Notes under the pieces: generated by a model | Seen by the model: the letters and a program-made list of their open reading frames with translations, nothing else | The model's database searches: none | What the model was told of the DNA's origin: nothing | Shown here: positions 8,675 through 17,968 of the stretch, one piece after another | How the letters are laid out: every line of letters starts with the position of its first letter | How positions within the stretch are numbered: position 1 is the first letter of the stretch | Program-made: the position numbers and the translations under genes | Source of the DNA: Pseudomonas sp. | GTDB lineage: Bacteria; Pseudomonadota; Gammaproteobacteria; Pseudomonadales; Pseudomonadaceae | Assembly: GCA_030603065.1 (NCBI GenBank) | Contig: JAUVYN010000008.1 | Coordinates: 1-64,000 of the forward strand | DNA length: 64,000 nucleotides | Direction of reading: 5' to 3'

Positions 8675-9919
8675 TCACGAGGGTGGTCTAGTCGGCTCGA
8701 GGATCCGCACGGTCGCGCCAGGCATGGCGCCAGCTTCCGAGCGCAGCTCGGTGACTATCGCCTTGCGCACCGCGGAAGCGGTCGAGACAAAGTCGGTACG
8801 ACGGGAGTCCGCCCAGAAACGTGCTTCGACCACGATATTGGTTTTCTCCAGTTCACGAATTTCGACCACCACCGGCGGGTCGGCCAGTACGCCTCGGGCA
8901 GCGCTAGTGGCGCTGCGGATACGCTCCAGGGTGTCGGGCAGGCTGGCGTCATAGCCGAGATGCACCAGCACAGCGCCGCGGCGGACCGGGCTTTCGGTGT
9001 TGTTGGTGACCCTCGAGGTAAATACTTCGCCATTGGGGACAAGCACAGCGCGTCCGTCATAGGTGCGAATCTGTGTGGCCCTCAGGTGGATGCGCTCGAC
9101 ACTGCCTTCGGTTTCACCGACCACGATCTGGTCGCCGATTTCGAAGGGGCGCATCATCAGGATCAGTATTCCGGAAACGAAGTTCGACAGGATGTCCTTG
9201 AGGGCGAAACCCAGTGCGACCCCGGTCAGACCCAATGCAGTGGCCAGCGCCTGCGGGTCGAAGCCAAGGGCACTGGTGGCGACTACCAGGCCTATCGCCC
9301 ATACCAGATAGTAGGCGATCTGCTTGGTCAGATTCTCGATCGTCGGGTCCGAGCCAACCCTGTGAAACAGCCGGCACATTAGCCAGCGAACTGCTGCGGC
9401 CAGAGCCCAGAACCCCAGTATCACCAGCAAGCTGGCCAGTAGTCTCGGCACGAAAGTGATTGCAGACTCTGCCATGCGTGCCATCGAAGTGTTCACGCTG
9501 GCCTGGGTTTCTGCGTTGATTCTCCCCCAGCGCGAAACACGGCGCTCGCCGGCTCGCACTAGCGCACTGTCGATTATCCCCTTCCAGTCCGTTGCCAGCT
9601 CCGCGACGCTTACGCCATGGTCGGCGGCGTCATCGGGGGTCACCGTGACCAGATGGCGGTTGCCGGTCATGAGTATCCGCGTATCCCCTTCGACCGCTAT
9701 GGTCGCTGGAGTGGCTCCGGCAGGGGACTCGAGAATGCGAACGAACCGCCGCTCCACTTCGTCTGCGCGCTCCCGTGCGTCCTCCCGCGTTTCACCGCTC
9801 ACCTGAAAGAGTGCTCTGCCATCCAGGCGCACGGTGGCTCGCCCGGTATCGGCGAGCGCAGGCAGGCTCGCGAGGAGCATGCATAGCAGAGTCATCAGTG
9901 AGACGGCGGGGCGAAGCAT
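8675..9919 (-). CDS. MscS-family mechanosensitive channel with N-terminal periplasmic domain
   Basis: The 414-residue protein begins with a signal peptide ending near LPALA, followed by about 130 periplasmic residues, then three hydrophobic segments at about 155-245. The pore helix region GVALGFALKDILSNFVSGILIL is the MscS hallmark. It is followed by the beta domain (FEIGDQIVVGETEGSVERIHLRAT is the family pattern) and a C-terminal alpha/beta domain. It should open under membrane tension to release small solutes on osmotic downshock. It heads the operon with the PfkB kinase and GH65 genes, a context suggesting release or balance of a sugar osmolyte. A second, different MscS protein is at 17969. 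Confidence 0.9.
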   Translation of the reverse strand: MLRPAVSLMTLLCMLLASLPALADTGRATVRLDGRALFQVSGETREDARERADEVERRFVRILESPAGATPATIAVEGDTRILMTGNRHLVTVTPDDAADHGVSVAELATDWKGIIDSALVRAGERRVSRWGRINAETQASVNTSMARMAESAITFVPRLLASLLVILGFWALAAAVRWLMCRLFHRVGSDPTIENLTKQIAYYLVWAIGLVVATSALGFDPQALATALGLTGVALGFALKDILSNFVSGILILMMRPFEIGDQIVVGETEGSVERIHLRATQIRTYDGRAVLVPNGEVFTSRVTNNTESPVRRGAVLVHLGYDASLPDTLERIRSATSAARGVLADPPVVVEIRELEKTNIVVEARFWADSRRTDFVSTASAVRKAIVTELRSEAGAMPGATVRILEPTRPPS

Positions 9920-10000
9920 GCGTTTCCTTACCTCTGCGGCGAGCGAGTAATCGAGGACTACCGGCTTAGACCGAAGAGAACGGAGCGGTTCGATGAACGA

Positions 10001-10020
10001 ACGCCCCGGTCAAGGGGCGT
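10001..10020 (-). terminator. Probable rho-independent terminator after the sugar dehydrogenase gene
   Basis: A perfect 7-bp inverted repeat (ACGCCCC/GGGGCGT) with a six-base loop lies 10 bp past the stop of the minus-strand gene at 10031. On the minus strand it is followed by TCGTTCAT, a weak T-run. On the plus strand it is followed by CCTTTCTT. Confidence 0.55.
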
Positions 10021-10030
10021 CCTTTCTTGC

Positions 10031-11257
10031 TCAGCTGGTTGGGCGCAACTTGTACAGGGCGCCTTCCTCGTCATCCGTCAGCAGATACAGATAGCCGTCG
10101 GGCCCCTGCGCCACGTCGCGGATACGCCCCAGCTCCTCGGTCAGAAGCACCTCTTCACCGACCACATTAGTGCCGTCGAGCATGATGCGATGGAGCTGTT
10201 CGAAACCCAGTGAGCCGGCGAACAGGTTGCCGCGCCATTCAGGGAAGGCCTCCCCGTCATAATAGGCGAGCCCCGACGGTGCCATGCGACCTTCCCACAC
10301 GTGGGCGGGTGCTTTCACGCCGGGCGCCTCGCGCCCAATCCCAATGGGCTCTTCGGTGGAATAGTCGCCAGCGAAGGCGACCTGTGGCCAGCCGAAATTG
10401 TCTCCGGCTTCGACGGTGAACAGCAGGTCACCGCCCCTGGGTCCGTGCTCCAGAGCCCAGACGGTGCCATCGGGTGCTGTGGTCAGGCCCTGCATGTTGC
10501 GCGTCCCGAAGGCGTGGATTTCCGGCCGGAGATTTCCAGGCGCAGCGTTGACGAACGGATTGTCGGCGTGCGCTCCGCCATCCTCGCGCAGGCGTACTAC
10601 CGAGCCGGCGGGGTCTGTGAGGTCTTGTGAGGGGCGTCGCAGGCCGCGATCTCCGATGGTCACCAGCATGGTCCCGTCGCCGAGAAAGGCGATGCGCGAA
10701 CCATAATGACGGCCCGGGTCGACACGGGGTGACTGGGTATATATGTGCTCACGGTCGACCAGTTCGGTGCCATCCTCGCTTAGCCGAGCGCGGAACACAG
10801 CTGTGGCTGTGCCGTATTCGTAATCGCCGAGGGTCGCATCGTCATCGCCCGGGCTGGAGTAGGTGAAGTAGATCCAGCCGTTGCTGGAATATTCCGGATG
10901 CACTGCCACGTCCAGCAGCCCCCCCTGGCCATCTTCCGGAACGCGACCTTCCTTGCCGGAGGCGATAGGTGGCAGATTTCCTACCTCGCTTACGCTGTCG
11001 CCGTCTATCAGCTGCAACCGACCGACCTTTTCCGTCACGAGCAGTCTGCCATCGGGGAGCCATGCCATGCCCCACGGATACTCAAGTCCGTCGGCCAGGC
11101 GCACGACGTCGAAGCTGGCTGCGTTCGATGACACTGAGTTCTTGATAACTTCTCGGTCGATAGAGATATCGGCTGCGGCGGGCAGGGCAATGGCGCAGGC
11201 GAGCAGGCCCGCGACTGGTAGAGCGCTCAGGCGCGTCGGTGTTCTCTTGATGTACAT
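10031..11257 (-). CDS. Periplasmic PQQ-dependent aldose sugar dehydrogenase-like protein (YliI/Asd type)
   Basis: The 408-residue protein has a Sec signal peptide ending near LPAAADI and a GSDH-type beta-propeller. Landmarks are GLEYPWGMAWLPDGRLLVTEK, GQGGLLDVAVHPEY, GDRGLRRPSQDL, HAFGTRNMQGL, LEHGPRGGDLL and GRIRDVAQGPDGYLYLLTD. Related soluble dehydrogenases oxidise aldoses at C1 with PQQ and Ca2+; the substrate here is unknown, and no pqq biosynthesis genes are in the window. An AGGAGA site precedes the ATG at 11257, so it is preferred over the longer frame to 11278. It is divergent from the HAD-TPP gene across about 200 bp. Confidence 0.88.
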   Translation of the reverse strand: MYIKRTPTRLSALPVAGLLACAIALPAAADISIDREVIKNSVSSNAASFDVVRLADGLEYPWGMAWLPDGRLLVTEKVGRLQLIDGDSVSEVGNLPPIASGKEGRVPEDGQGGLLDVAVHPEYSSNGWIYFTYSSPGDDDATLGDYEYGTATAVFRARLSEDGTELVDREHIYTQSPRVDPGRHYGSRIAFLGDGTMLVTIGDRGLRRPSQDLTDPAGSVVRLREDGGAHADNPFVNAAPGNLRPEIHAFGTRNMQGLTTAPDGTVWALEHGPRGGDLLFTVEAGDNFGWPQVAFAGDYSTEEPIGIGREAPGVKAPAHVWEGRMAPSGLAYYDGEAFPEWRGNLFAGSLGFEQLHRIMLDGTNVVGEEVLLTEELGRIRDVAQGPDGYLYLLTDDEEGALYKLRPTS

Positions 11258-11456
11258 GACGGTCTCCTCTTCGAGCAAGCGAAATGGTCCCCCGGTTCTG
11301 AACCTGACCGCACGGAGGGAAAGGCAGTGCCAATCGGTTTGTTAGGGAATATGTCCTGGCGGCCTGTTCATGTGGCGTTGTGCGAACTCATCTGTGCCGC
11401 TGCAGTCCCAAACTCCATGGCAAGGGCCAAATGCAGGCAGAGGAGCGACGAGTCGA

Positions 11457-13049
11457 ATGACCAGAGCCACCTTCAGCGATGCAGTGGACATTGCGGCATA
11501 CCGCGCCGCAGTGTTCGACCTCGACGGCGTGGTAACCCGTACGGCGGAGCTCCACGCGCTTGCCTGGAAAACCATGTTCGATGCCTTTCTTGCCGAGCGC
11601 GCCAGCCGCGAAGGAACCCCCTTCGTACCCTTCGACCTGCAGGTCGACTATCTGACCTACGTCGATGGCAAACCAAGAGCCCAGGGAGTCGAGAGCTTTT
11701 TGGTTTCGCGGGGAATAGTGCTGGAGCCAGGCTTGCCGGCGGATCCCCCAGGTTGCGAGACGCACTGTGGGCTGGGCACGCGAAAGAACGATCTTTTTTT
11801 GCGTCTGCTCGACCAAAAGGGTATCGCCCTTTACGAATCCACCCTCGTGCTGATACGTCGCCTGCGCGCCGCGGGACTGCGTACCGCGCTGGTTACCTCC
11901 AGCGAGAACGGCGCGAAGATGCTCGAGCAGGCGGGGATCGCCGAGCTTTTCGACGCCAGGGTGGATGGCAGCGACGCTCTGCGACTCGGGCTGCTGGGAA
12001 AGCCGCACCCTGACGTGTTCGACGCCGCCTTGCAGGCGCTGAGTATTCCTGCAAGCCAGGCGATAGCGGTGGAGGATGCACTTTCCGGTGTCGCCTCGGC
12101 CGCTGCGGCAGGCTATGCGCTGGTGATCGGAATAGATCGAAGCGGCCAGCTCGGTGCCCAAATGCGTGGGCAGGGCGCGAACATAGTGGTCCCGGACCTG
12201 CAGGAGCTTAAGCTCTTCGAGCCTCTCCCGGCTGCTCACCTGCCGGATGCTCTTGAGAGCCTGGACGTCGTGCTGGGGAACAGCATGTCGCAACATACCC
12301 CGTGCCTTTTTCTGGACTATGACGGCACGCTGACCGATATAGCTGACCGGCCCGAGCAGGCAGTGCTCCAACCTTCCGTTCGGGCACTGCTCGGTGAGCT
12401 GTCCGCCTGGATACCGGTTGCTATTGTCAGCGGCCGTGATCGTGAAAGCCTCGAACGGCTGGTAGGCCTTCCCCAGCTCGCCTATGCCGGCAGCCATGGC
12501 TTCGATATCCGCGGTCCGGACGGCCTGTGGCAGCATCCGGATGCGCTGACCGCGTGCGCCGTTCTGGACAAGGCGCAGCGTCAGCTGCAGCAGGCCATTG
12601 GCGAGATTCCCGGGGTGCTGGTCGAGCGCAAGCGCTTTGCCATTGCGGTGCATTACAGGCTGGTGTCAGCTGAGGAGGTGGACCGGGTACGCATGGCCGC
12701 GGCCAACACGGTACGCCACTCCGCCACCAGCCTGCGCCTCACCTGTGGCAAATGCGTGGTCGAATTGAGGCCTTCGCTGGAATGGAGCAAAGGCGATGCG
12801 GTACGTTGGCTTTGCGAACGGCTGGCAGCAGACGTCATACCGCTCTACCTGGGCGATGATGAAACCGACGAAGACGCGTTTCGGGTCATGCCCAGTCTCG
12901 GTGGGTGGGGCATACGGGTGGGAGACGGGAAGGTTGGAACCTACGCCAGCCATCGGCTGGCAACACCAGCCGCCGTCGAGAAGTTTCTCGAGAGCCTGCT
13001 TGAACGCTTCGGTCGGATGACTGCCGGTGGACGGGCTAGTGCATGCTGA
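11457..13049 (+). CDS. Two-domain HAD protein: beta-phosphoglucomutase-like fused to trehalose-6-phosphate phosphatase-like
   Basis: The 530-residue protein holds two complete HAD phosphatase units. The first (about 1-260) carries FDLDGVVTRT with Asp21/Asp23, the cap region, a TSSENG-type motif II and GKPHPDVFDAAL, matching beta-phosphoglucomutase (beta-G1P to G6P). The second (about 280-520) carries FLDYDGTLTD with Asp287/Asp289, VSGRDRESLERLVG, GSHGFDIRGPDG, RPSLEWSKGDAV and YLGDDETDEDAF, matching OtsB trehalose-6-phosphate phosphatase. GAGGAG lies about 11 bases before the ATG at 11457, so the longer frame from 11370 is not used. Its last 7 bp overlap the start of the NfeD gene. As I recall, mycobacterial OtsB1 fuses these same two units to a GH65 domain; here GH65 is the separate gene at 5290. 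Confidence 0.9.
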   Translation: MTRATFSDAVDIAAYRAAVFDLDGVVTRTAELHALAWKTMFDAFLAERASREGTPFVPFDLQVDYLTYVDGKPRAQGVESFLVSRGIVLEPGLPADPPGCETHCGLGTRKNDLFLRLLDQKGIALYESTLVLIRRLRAAGLRTALVTSSENGAKMLEQAGIAELFDARVDGSDALRLGLLGKPHPDVFDAALQALSIPASQAIAVEDALSGVASAAAAGYALVIGIDRSGQLGAQMRGQGANIVVPDLQELKLFEPLPAAHLPDALESLDVVLGNSMSQHTPCLFLDYDGTLTDIADRPEQAVLQPSVRALLGELSAWIPVAIVSGRDRESLERLVGLPQLAYAGSHGFDIRGPDGLWQHPDALTACAVLDKAQRQLQQAIGEIPGVLVERKRFAIAVHYRLVSAEEVDRVRMAAANTVRHSATSLRLTCGKCVVELRPSLEWSKGDAVRWLCERLAADVIPLYLGDDETDEDAFRVMPSLGGWGIRVGDGKVGTYASHRLATPAAVEKFLESLLERFGRMTAGGRASAC

Positions 13050-14509
13050 AAGCCAGACGCCCCGCAGCAGCGCTCTGGCTCTGCTGTCTTCTCACGGGCA
13101 TGCTGCTTGCCGTGCTTGCGGCACTGCCGAAAGTGATGGCGCAGCCGTCAAATGGGGCAAGCCCGGGGCATGGCCTGATACTGACGCTGGACGGCCCCAT
13201 CGGCCCGGCCTCGATGGATTATATCGTGCGTGGGCTGCAGCAGGCTGAGCGCGACGGCGCGGAATTGGTGATCATCGAGATGGACACCCCGGGAGGCCTG
13301 ATGGAGTCGATGCGGCTCATTATCCGCGAGATTCTCGGCTCCAGCGTCCCGGTAGCCACCTACGTGAGCCCCTCTGGGGCGCGCGCAGCCAGTGCCGGGA
13401 CATACATACTCTATGCCAGTCATATCGCGGCCATGGCCCCTGCGACGCAGCTTGGGTCGGCAACTCCGGTGCAGATCGGCGGCATGCCGGGTATGGATGA
13501 GCCGGCACCGGCGGACGACCGGCAGGCAATCGGTGATGACGAGCCGGAAACCGGTGATCCTGCGCCGAGGCGGGGCGGCACTGCGATGGAACGCAAGGTA
13601 CTCGAGGATTCAGTGGCTTATATCCGCGGCCTTGCCGAACGACACGGTCGGAATGCCGACTGGGCGGAAGAGGCGGTGCGCGAGGCGGTCAATCTCGGCG
13701 CTCGCGAAGCACTGGAACGCAATGTGGTGGATATCGTCGCGAGGGACCTGGATGAACTGATCGAGCAGGCTAACGGCATGCAAGTCTTCATGGCTCTCGG
13801 TGAGCGAACGCTGGACACCGCGGGGATGCGCCTAACCCGTGTGGAGCCAACCTGGCGAACACGACTGCTGGCAGTACTGACCAACCCCAACATTGCCTAT
13901 TTCCTGATGATCATTGGCTTCTATGGTCTCGTTTTCGAACTGTCCAGCCCAGGCAGCCTGTATCCAGGGGTGATCGGTGGCATCTGTCTTATTCTTGCGC
14001 TTTACGCCTTTCAATCGCTATCGGTCAGTTACGCGGGCCTCGCCCTGGTCATTCTCGGACTGCTTCTGATAGTTGCCGAGGCCTTCGTCCCGAGCTTCGG
14101 TGTGCTAGGAATCGGCGGGATCATTGCTTTCATCATCGGCTCGGTGATCCTGATGGACGGGGAGGGCGGCTATCAGGCGGTATCACTGCCGATCATTGGC
14201 GGCATAGCGGCGGTGTCTGCCGGTTTCATGCTGTGGACGCTCACCCGATTCATGAAGCTCAGGCGCACCGCCGCGGTAACCGGTGCGGAGCGGCTGCTGC
14301 GTCAGCCAGGGCTGGCGCTGGATGACTTCATGCTGGCGGGAGAGGGCTACAGGGGCCATGTGCGCATTGCCGGGGAACGCTGGAATGCGGTTTCCAGCGT
14401 TGCCGTGAGACACGGAGACGTTGTTCGAGTCGAGCGCATACAGGGTCTTACCCTGCATGTCGGGCCCGTACAACCAAGCGAAGACGACGGGCGTCGTCAG
14501 CCAATCTGA
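13043..14509 (+). CDS. NfeD1b-type membrane serine protease (ClpP-class)
   Basis: The 488-residue protein has an N-terminal signal anchor, a ClpP-like periplasmic protease domain, four to five membrane helices (about 285-415) and a C-terminal OB-fold NfeD domain. The Ser in RAASAGTY (Ser117) and the Lys in MERKVLED (Lys185) match the Ser-Lys dyad of archaeal NfeD homologues. Between them lies an acidic, Pro-rich insertion at about 150-178. NfeD proteases cleave the C-terminal hydrophobic region of partner stomatins, and the next gene is a slipin, as in many bacteria and archaea. Its ATG sits within the end of the HAD-TPP gene (ATGCTGA overlap), so translation may be coupled. Confidence 0.92.
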   Translation: MLKARRPAAALWLCCLLTGMLLAVLAALPKVMAQPSNGASPGHGLILTLDGPIGPASMDYIVRGLQQAERDGAELVIIEMDTPGGLMESMRLIIREILGSSVPVATYVSPSGARAASAGTYILYASHIAAMAPATQLGSATPVQIGGMPGMDEPAPADDRQAIGDDEPETGDPAPRRGGTAMERKVLEDSVAYIRGLAERHGRNADWAEEAVREAVNLGAREALERNVVDIVARDLDELIEQANGMQVFMALGERTLDTAGMRLTRVEPTWRTRLLAVLTNPNIAYFLMIIGFYGLVFELSSPGSLYPGVIGGICLILALYAFQSLSVSYAGLALVILGLLLIVAEAFVPSFGVLGIGGIIAFIIGSVILMDGEGGYQAVSLPIIGGIAAVSAGFMLWTLTRFMKLRRTAAVTGAERLLRQPGLALDDFMLAGEGYRGHVRIAGERWNAVSSVAVRHGDVVRVERIQGLTLHVGPVQPSEDDGRRQPI

Positions 14510-14520
14510 CAGGAGGAATC

Positions 14521-15285
14521 ATGCCGGACATTCTGCCCTACCTTACCCCTCTGGTTTTTCTGCTGATTATCCTTGGATCTGCCATCCGGATATTGCCCGA
14601 ATACCAGCGCGGCGTGGTGTTCTTCCTGGGGCGCTTTCAGGGGGTGAAGGGACCAGGCCTGGTTGTGGTGATCCCAGGTGTGCAGCAGATGTCCCGGGTC
14701 GATCTACGGGTCATTGCCCTCGACGTACCGGGGCAGGACGTGATTTCCCGAGACAACGTCACGGTGCGCGTGAATGCGGTGCTGTACTACCGAGTGGTGG
14801 ATCCGGAGCGCGCGATCATTCAGGTCGAGGATTACGGCGAAGCGACCAGCCAGTTGGCACAGACGACGTTGCGTTCGGTACTGGGCAAGCACGATCTGGA
14901 TGAAATGCTCTCCGAGCGGGACAAGCTCAACTCCGACATACAGGAGATTCTGGATGCTCAGACCGAAGAATGGGGCATCAAGGTTGCGAACGTCGAGATC
15001 AAGCACGTCGACCTCAACGAGACCATGATTCGAGCGATCGCGCGCCAGGCAGAGGCCGAGCGCGAGCGGCGCGCCAAGGTCATTCACGCCGAGGGTGAGT
15101 TGCAGGCTTCGGAAAAGCTGGTCGAGGCGGCGCGTATCATGTCTTCCGAGCCCGGCGCCATGCAGTTGCGTTATCTGCAGACGCTGGCGGACATGAGCAC
15201 CGACAACGCCTCCACCATCGTTTTTCCCCTGCCGATCGACCTGATCCAGAATCTGGTCAAAAACGTGCAGAAGCCGGGAGGCTGA
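14521..15285 (+). CDS. Slipin (stomatin/prohibitin-family membrane scaffold protein)
   Basis: The 254-residue protein has one N-terminal hydrophobic hairpin (about 8-25) and an SPFH domain showing [35 protein letters not shown] and [18 protein letters not shown] coiled-coil segment follows, rich in [18 protein letters not shown]. The C-terminal hydrophobic patch near [11 protein letters not shown] is the type of site cleaved by NfeD in characterised pairs. A strong AGGAGG site precedes the ATG, 11 bp after the NfeD stop, so this is an operon partner. It probably organises membrane microdomains. Confidence 0.93.
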   Translation: MPDILPYLTPLVFLLIILGSAIRILPEYQRGVVFFLGRFQGVKGPGLVVVIPGVQQMSRVDLRVIALDVPGQDVISRDNVTVRVNAVLYYRVVDPERAIIQVEDYGEATSQLAQTTLRSVLGKHDLDEMLSERDKLNSDIQEILDAQTEEWGIKVANVEIKHVDLNETMIRAIARQAEAERERRAKVIHAEGELQASEKLVEAARIMSSEPGAMQLRYLQTLADMSTDNASTIVFPLPIDLIQNLVKNVQKPGG

Positions 15286-15287
15286 AA

Positions 15288-15890
15288 ATGCAGGCACAGC
15301 CCCTCCTGCCGCTTTGGCTGAAAATCAGCTATACGCTCATGGTCTGCGTGATCATTCCGGTCTACTGGATCGATCTCGGCCCGGGCAACCTGCTTTGGTT
15401 TTCCGACATCGCCCTGATAGCTCTCGTTCCAGCACTATGGCTGGAGAATCGACTGATCAACAGCACCATGGCGGTGGCGGTTTTCTTTCTCGAGGTTGGC
15501 TGGGTCGTGGACTTCCTGACCGGCGGCAATCTCATCCAGATCGCTGCCTATATGTATGAAGATGATACCGACACCCACATCCGGATCCTGTCCGGGCTGT
15601 TCCACCTCGCTCTCCCGCCGGTGATTCTCTTCCTGCTACTGCGCCTCGGTTATGACACTCGGGCATTCTGGACGCAGGTTGCTTTGGCCTCGGTGGTATT
15701 GCCGGCTACCTATCTGTTGACCGACCCCTCGGATAACGTCAACTGGGTTTTCGGTCCTGCAGAGCAGCAGGACCTCTTGCCGCCGCTGCTGTATCTGGCG
15801 CTGCTGATGCTGGTCCTGACCCTTGTCGTTTACCTGCCTTCACACCTGCTGTTTCGACGATTCCTCACTCATCGTCGCAAAAACGCCTGA
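15288..15890 (+). CDS. Hypothetical integral membrane protein in the NfeD-slipin operon
   Basis: The 200-residue protein has about six hydrophobic segments, a conserved-looking acidic loop YEDDTDTHIRILSGLFH and DPSDNVNWVFGP between helices 5 and 6, and a basic C terminus. The start lies only 2 bp after the slipin stop, with the GGGAGG at the slipin end acting as ribosome site, so it is cotranscribed. I do not recognise the family. Its position suggests a partner or client of the slipin/NfeD pair, which is inference only. Confidence 0.8.
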   Translation: MQAQPLLPLWLKISYTLMVCVIIPVYWIDLGPGNLLWFSDIALIALVPALWLENRLINSTMAVAVFFLEVGWVVDFLTGGNLIQIAAYMYEDDTDTHIRILSGLFHLALPPVILFLLLRLGYDTRAFWTQVALASVVLPATYLLTDPSDNVNWVFGPAEQQDLLPPLLYLALLMLVLTLVVYLPSHLLFRRFLTHRRKNA

Positions 15891-15963
15891 CCGTCTGTCG
15901 AGTTGTTACCAAATCCTTCGATTCCTTTGAGGAGGCTGCGAACTTCCCCCGGCAATCAGAGTC

Positions 15964-15984
15964 ATTCTGATGGGCTATCAGAAT
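15964..15984. promoter_or_regulatory. Perfect 8-bp inverted repeat, candidate operator
   Basis: ATTCTGAT and ATCAGAAT flank a five-base spacer in the 283-bp gap between the membrane protein gene and the 2OG-Fe(II) oxygenase gene. The symmetry and AT content suggest a dimeric regulator site about 190 bp upstream of the next gene. It does not match a regulator I can name. The CTG-CAG spacing is one base shorter than a lux box. The rest of the gap shows no clear gene. Confidence 0.4.
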
Positions 15985-16173
15985 GCCCCTGTCGTGCAGT
16001 CAAAGTAAGGAACGGTGCCTGGCCTTTGAAACGGCCGGGAAACGAAACAGCTCGAGTGTTTCTCGCCAACTTTCTGTTCGGTTTGGGTGGGCGCCATAGG
16101 GCGCCAGCCCCGTTCGACGGATCGAAAGCGGAACAAGCGAGGTTTGCAACCTTTGCTTCGAAGAGGGAATTTT

Positions 16174-16944
16174 ATGTTGGATTTCATGAGCGTTGATGCT
16201 CAGGTGGTTGCTCGCCTGGCATCCGACATGGACCGTCAAGGCTATGCCGTGCTGGAGAACGCATTGTCCTCCGAGCAGCTCGAGACGGCGCGGTCCGAAA
16301 TACTTGGCGAAGCGGCCTCCCGGGGTAACGAGTATTTTGCAGTGCACGGTATCGAGGCGATGGAAGGTACTATCCTCGGCTCGCTTTGCGCCACCTCTAC
16401 CTTTCGTCAGTTGCTCGCTGATCTTTATGAAAAGACAGTCGGTCAGCCGCCGCCGATGGAAGAACGCATCTTTCCGGTGATTCGTTGCCTGCAGGGGCAC
16501 AGCGGTCTCAAGGAGTCGCACTTCTACCATTTCGATGCAACCGCAGTTACCGCATTGGCTCCGGTGTTCATTCCTGATCAGGGCGAACACTGCGGCGATC
16601 TCATCATGTTTCCCAACCTGCGCAAGGTCCGCCGCAGCGCGCTGGTGAATATCATCGAGAAGGCGGTGCTGCACAATAACCTGAGCAAGAAGATATGTGC
16701 CTTCGGAGTGCGTCGAGGCTGGTTGAGTCCTATCCGGATCAAGCTCAAGCCCGGCAACCTCTACCTGTTCTGGGGATACCGTTCGCTTCATTGCAACGAT
16801 CAGTGCGACCCGGACAAGCTGCGCGCCACCGGGCTTTACCATTTCGGCAACCCGCATCGCGAGAGCTTCCTGGCCCGCAAGCTGCTTGGTTCCAACAAGC
16901 GAAAGGCCAATCTGGATGAGGATGGGCTGCGCCCGGTCTCCTGA
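16174..16944 (+). CDS. Putative 2-oxoglutarate/Fe(II)-dependent oxygenase (phytanoyl-CoA-like)
   Basis: The 256-residue protein has an iron-binding facial triad pattern. HFD in SHFYHFDATAVTAL (about residue 120) gives His-x-Asp, YRSLHCNDQC near residue 206 gives the distal His, and RATGLYHFGNPH supplies the oxoglutarate-binding Arg. GAGGG precedes the ATG at 16174; the frame is open back to 16087 but without a ribosome site. The substrate is unknown, and it sits alone between unrelated genes. Family assignment by motif only. Confidence 0.65.
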   Translation: MLDFMSVDAQVVARLASDMDRQGYAVLENALSSEQLETARSEILGEAASRGNEYFAVHGIEAMEGTILGSLCATSTFRQLLADLYEKTVGQPPPMEERIFPVIRCLQGHSGLKESHFYHFDATAVTALAPVFIPDQGEHCGDLIMFPNLRKVRRSALVNIIEKAVLHNNLSKKICAFGVRRGWLSPIRIKLKPGNLYLFWGYRSLHCNDQCDPDKLRATGLYHFGNPHRESFLARKLLGSNKRKANLDEDGLRPVS

Positions 16945-16971
16945 GTCCGAGTAGTACGGGAACGTCGGCGC

Positions 16972-17250
16972 TCAGGCGTCGGCGCGCTTGGAAGACGCGG
17001 ACAGCGAGTCGTCGTCCAGATTCTTGCGCGTACCGCGCAGGTTCATCACGAACAACCCCGCCTGCAGAACGATCAGCGCGTACGCCTGTGCATGAAGCCC
17101 CCAGGCAACCCAGAGCAAGTTACTGAGGATGAACCAGCCGAAACCCCAGAGTCGTTTGCGGCGGGTTCTGGAGCCAACCAGCCAGGCGGCAACCAGCGTT
17201 GCCGCCATGGCGGGCCATTGCAATGCATCGATGATGGTTTCGTATTCCAT
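16972..17250 (-). CDS. Small membrane protein, three transmembrane segments
   Basis: The 92-residue protein has hydrophobic segments at about 10-26, 35-50 and 55-70 and a charged tail rich in Lys, Asp and Ser. The Trp-rich second segment (LWGFGWFILSNLLWVAWG) resembles small PnuC- or YgjV-like membrane proteins, but a transport role is not shown. It is convergent with the oxygenase gene and lies 51 bp downstream of the lipoprotein gene at 17302 (in the minus direction). Confidence 0.65.
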   Translation of the reverse strand: MEYETIIDALQWPAMAATLVAAWLVGSRTRRKRLWGFGWFILSNLLWVAWGLHAQAYALIVLQAGLFVMNLRGTRKNLDDDSLSASSKRADA

Positions 17251-17301
17251 CCCTATCCGACTTCGGGCTCGCAGAGGTGTTCCCTGCCTGGCTCAGTTTG
17301 C

Positions 17302-17874
17302 TCAGTAGGCCCAGTCGACGATGTCGAGCAGGTCAAGCATGCCTTCCTCGGCTGCTGGACTCTGGCGCTCTGGCGCGGTGCTGCGGACTTGCACGAAACG
17401 CCCGGGAAGGCTGATCAATACCAGCTGGGAGATCACGGTCTGTTCGGTCCCGGCGAACTGTTCCCGATAACGAAAGGAGGTGATGTAGGTGGGAAACGAT
17501 GCCTCGCCTCGCTGCAGGACCAGTTCACGTTCGCTGAGCAGAATGCTCCCGGGATGCGCACCGAGAATCGCATCGGTCACGAACCTGTACTGAGCGGGTA
17601 GCTTGCGCTCTGCAGGATAGAAATGCAGCGTCACCGAATTCTGCATGAAGCCATCGAAGCGATGATACTGGACCAGGTACTGTGGGGTACGGTGGTCGAT
17701 CACCTCAATGTCGCCCCGGGTGTACCCTGCCACCTGTGCGGGGTAACGGCCTGACTCAACCAGGCTGGCCTCCTTGGCAGGTGCATTGGCTGGAGGCGCA
17801 TCCGGCAGGCTTGGGCAGCCTGCAAGCAGTAGCGCGCAGACCAGAATGGGGACGCTTTTTACAGGTTGGAACAT
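17302..17874 (-). CDS. Lipoprotein of unknown function
   Basis: The 190-residue protein has a type II signal peptide with lipobox LLAGC at residues 15-19. The mature protein begins Cys-Pro-Ser-Leu-Pro-Asp, with a Pro/Ala-rich linker, followed by a single beta-rich domain (about 45-170). Asp is not at position +2, so outer-membrane sorting is likely. I do not recognise the family. It may be cotranscribed with the small membrane protein downstream. Confidence 0.75.
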   Translation of the reverse strand: MFQPVKSVPILVCALLLAGCPSLPDAPPANAPAKEASLVESGRYPAQVAGYTRGDIEVIDHRTPQYLVQYHRFDGFMQNSVTLHFYPAERKLPAQYRFVTDAILGAHPGSILLSERELVLQRGEASFPTYITSFRYREQFAGTEQTVISQLVLISLPGRFVQVRSTAPERQSPAAEEGMLDLLDIVDWAY

Positions 17875-17968
17875 AACGGGCTCCAGGCGGGGGCGGCAGG
17901 CGGGCTATTCTGCATAAAACCCGGAGGTCTCGCCACGTCCTGCAAGACCAGCCGACGATTGGTGGCGA

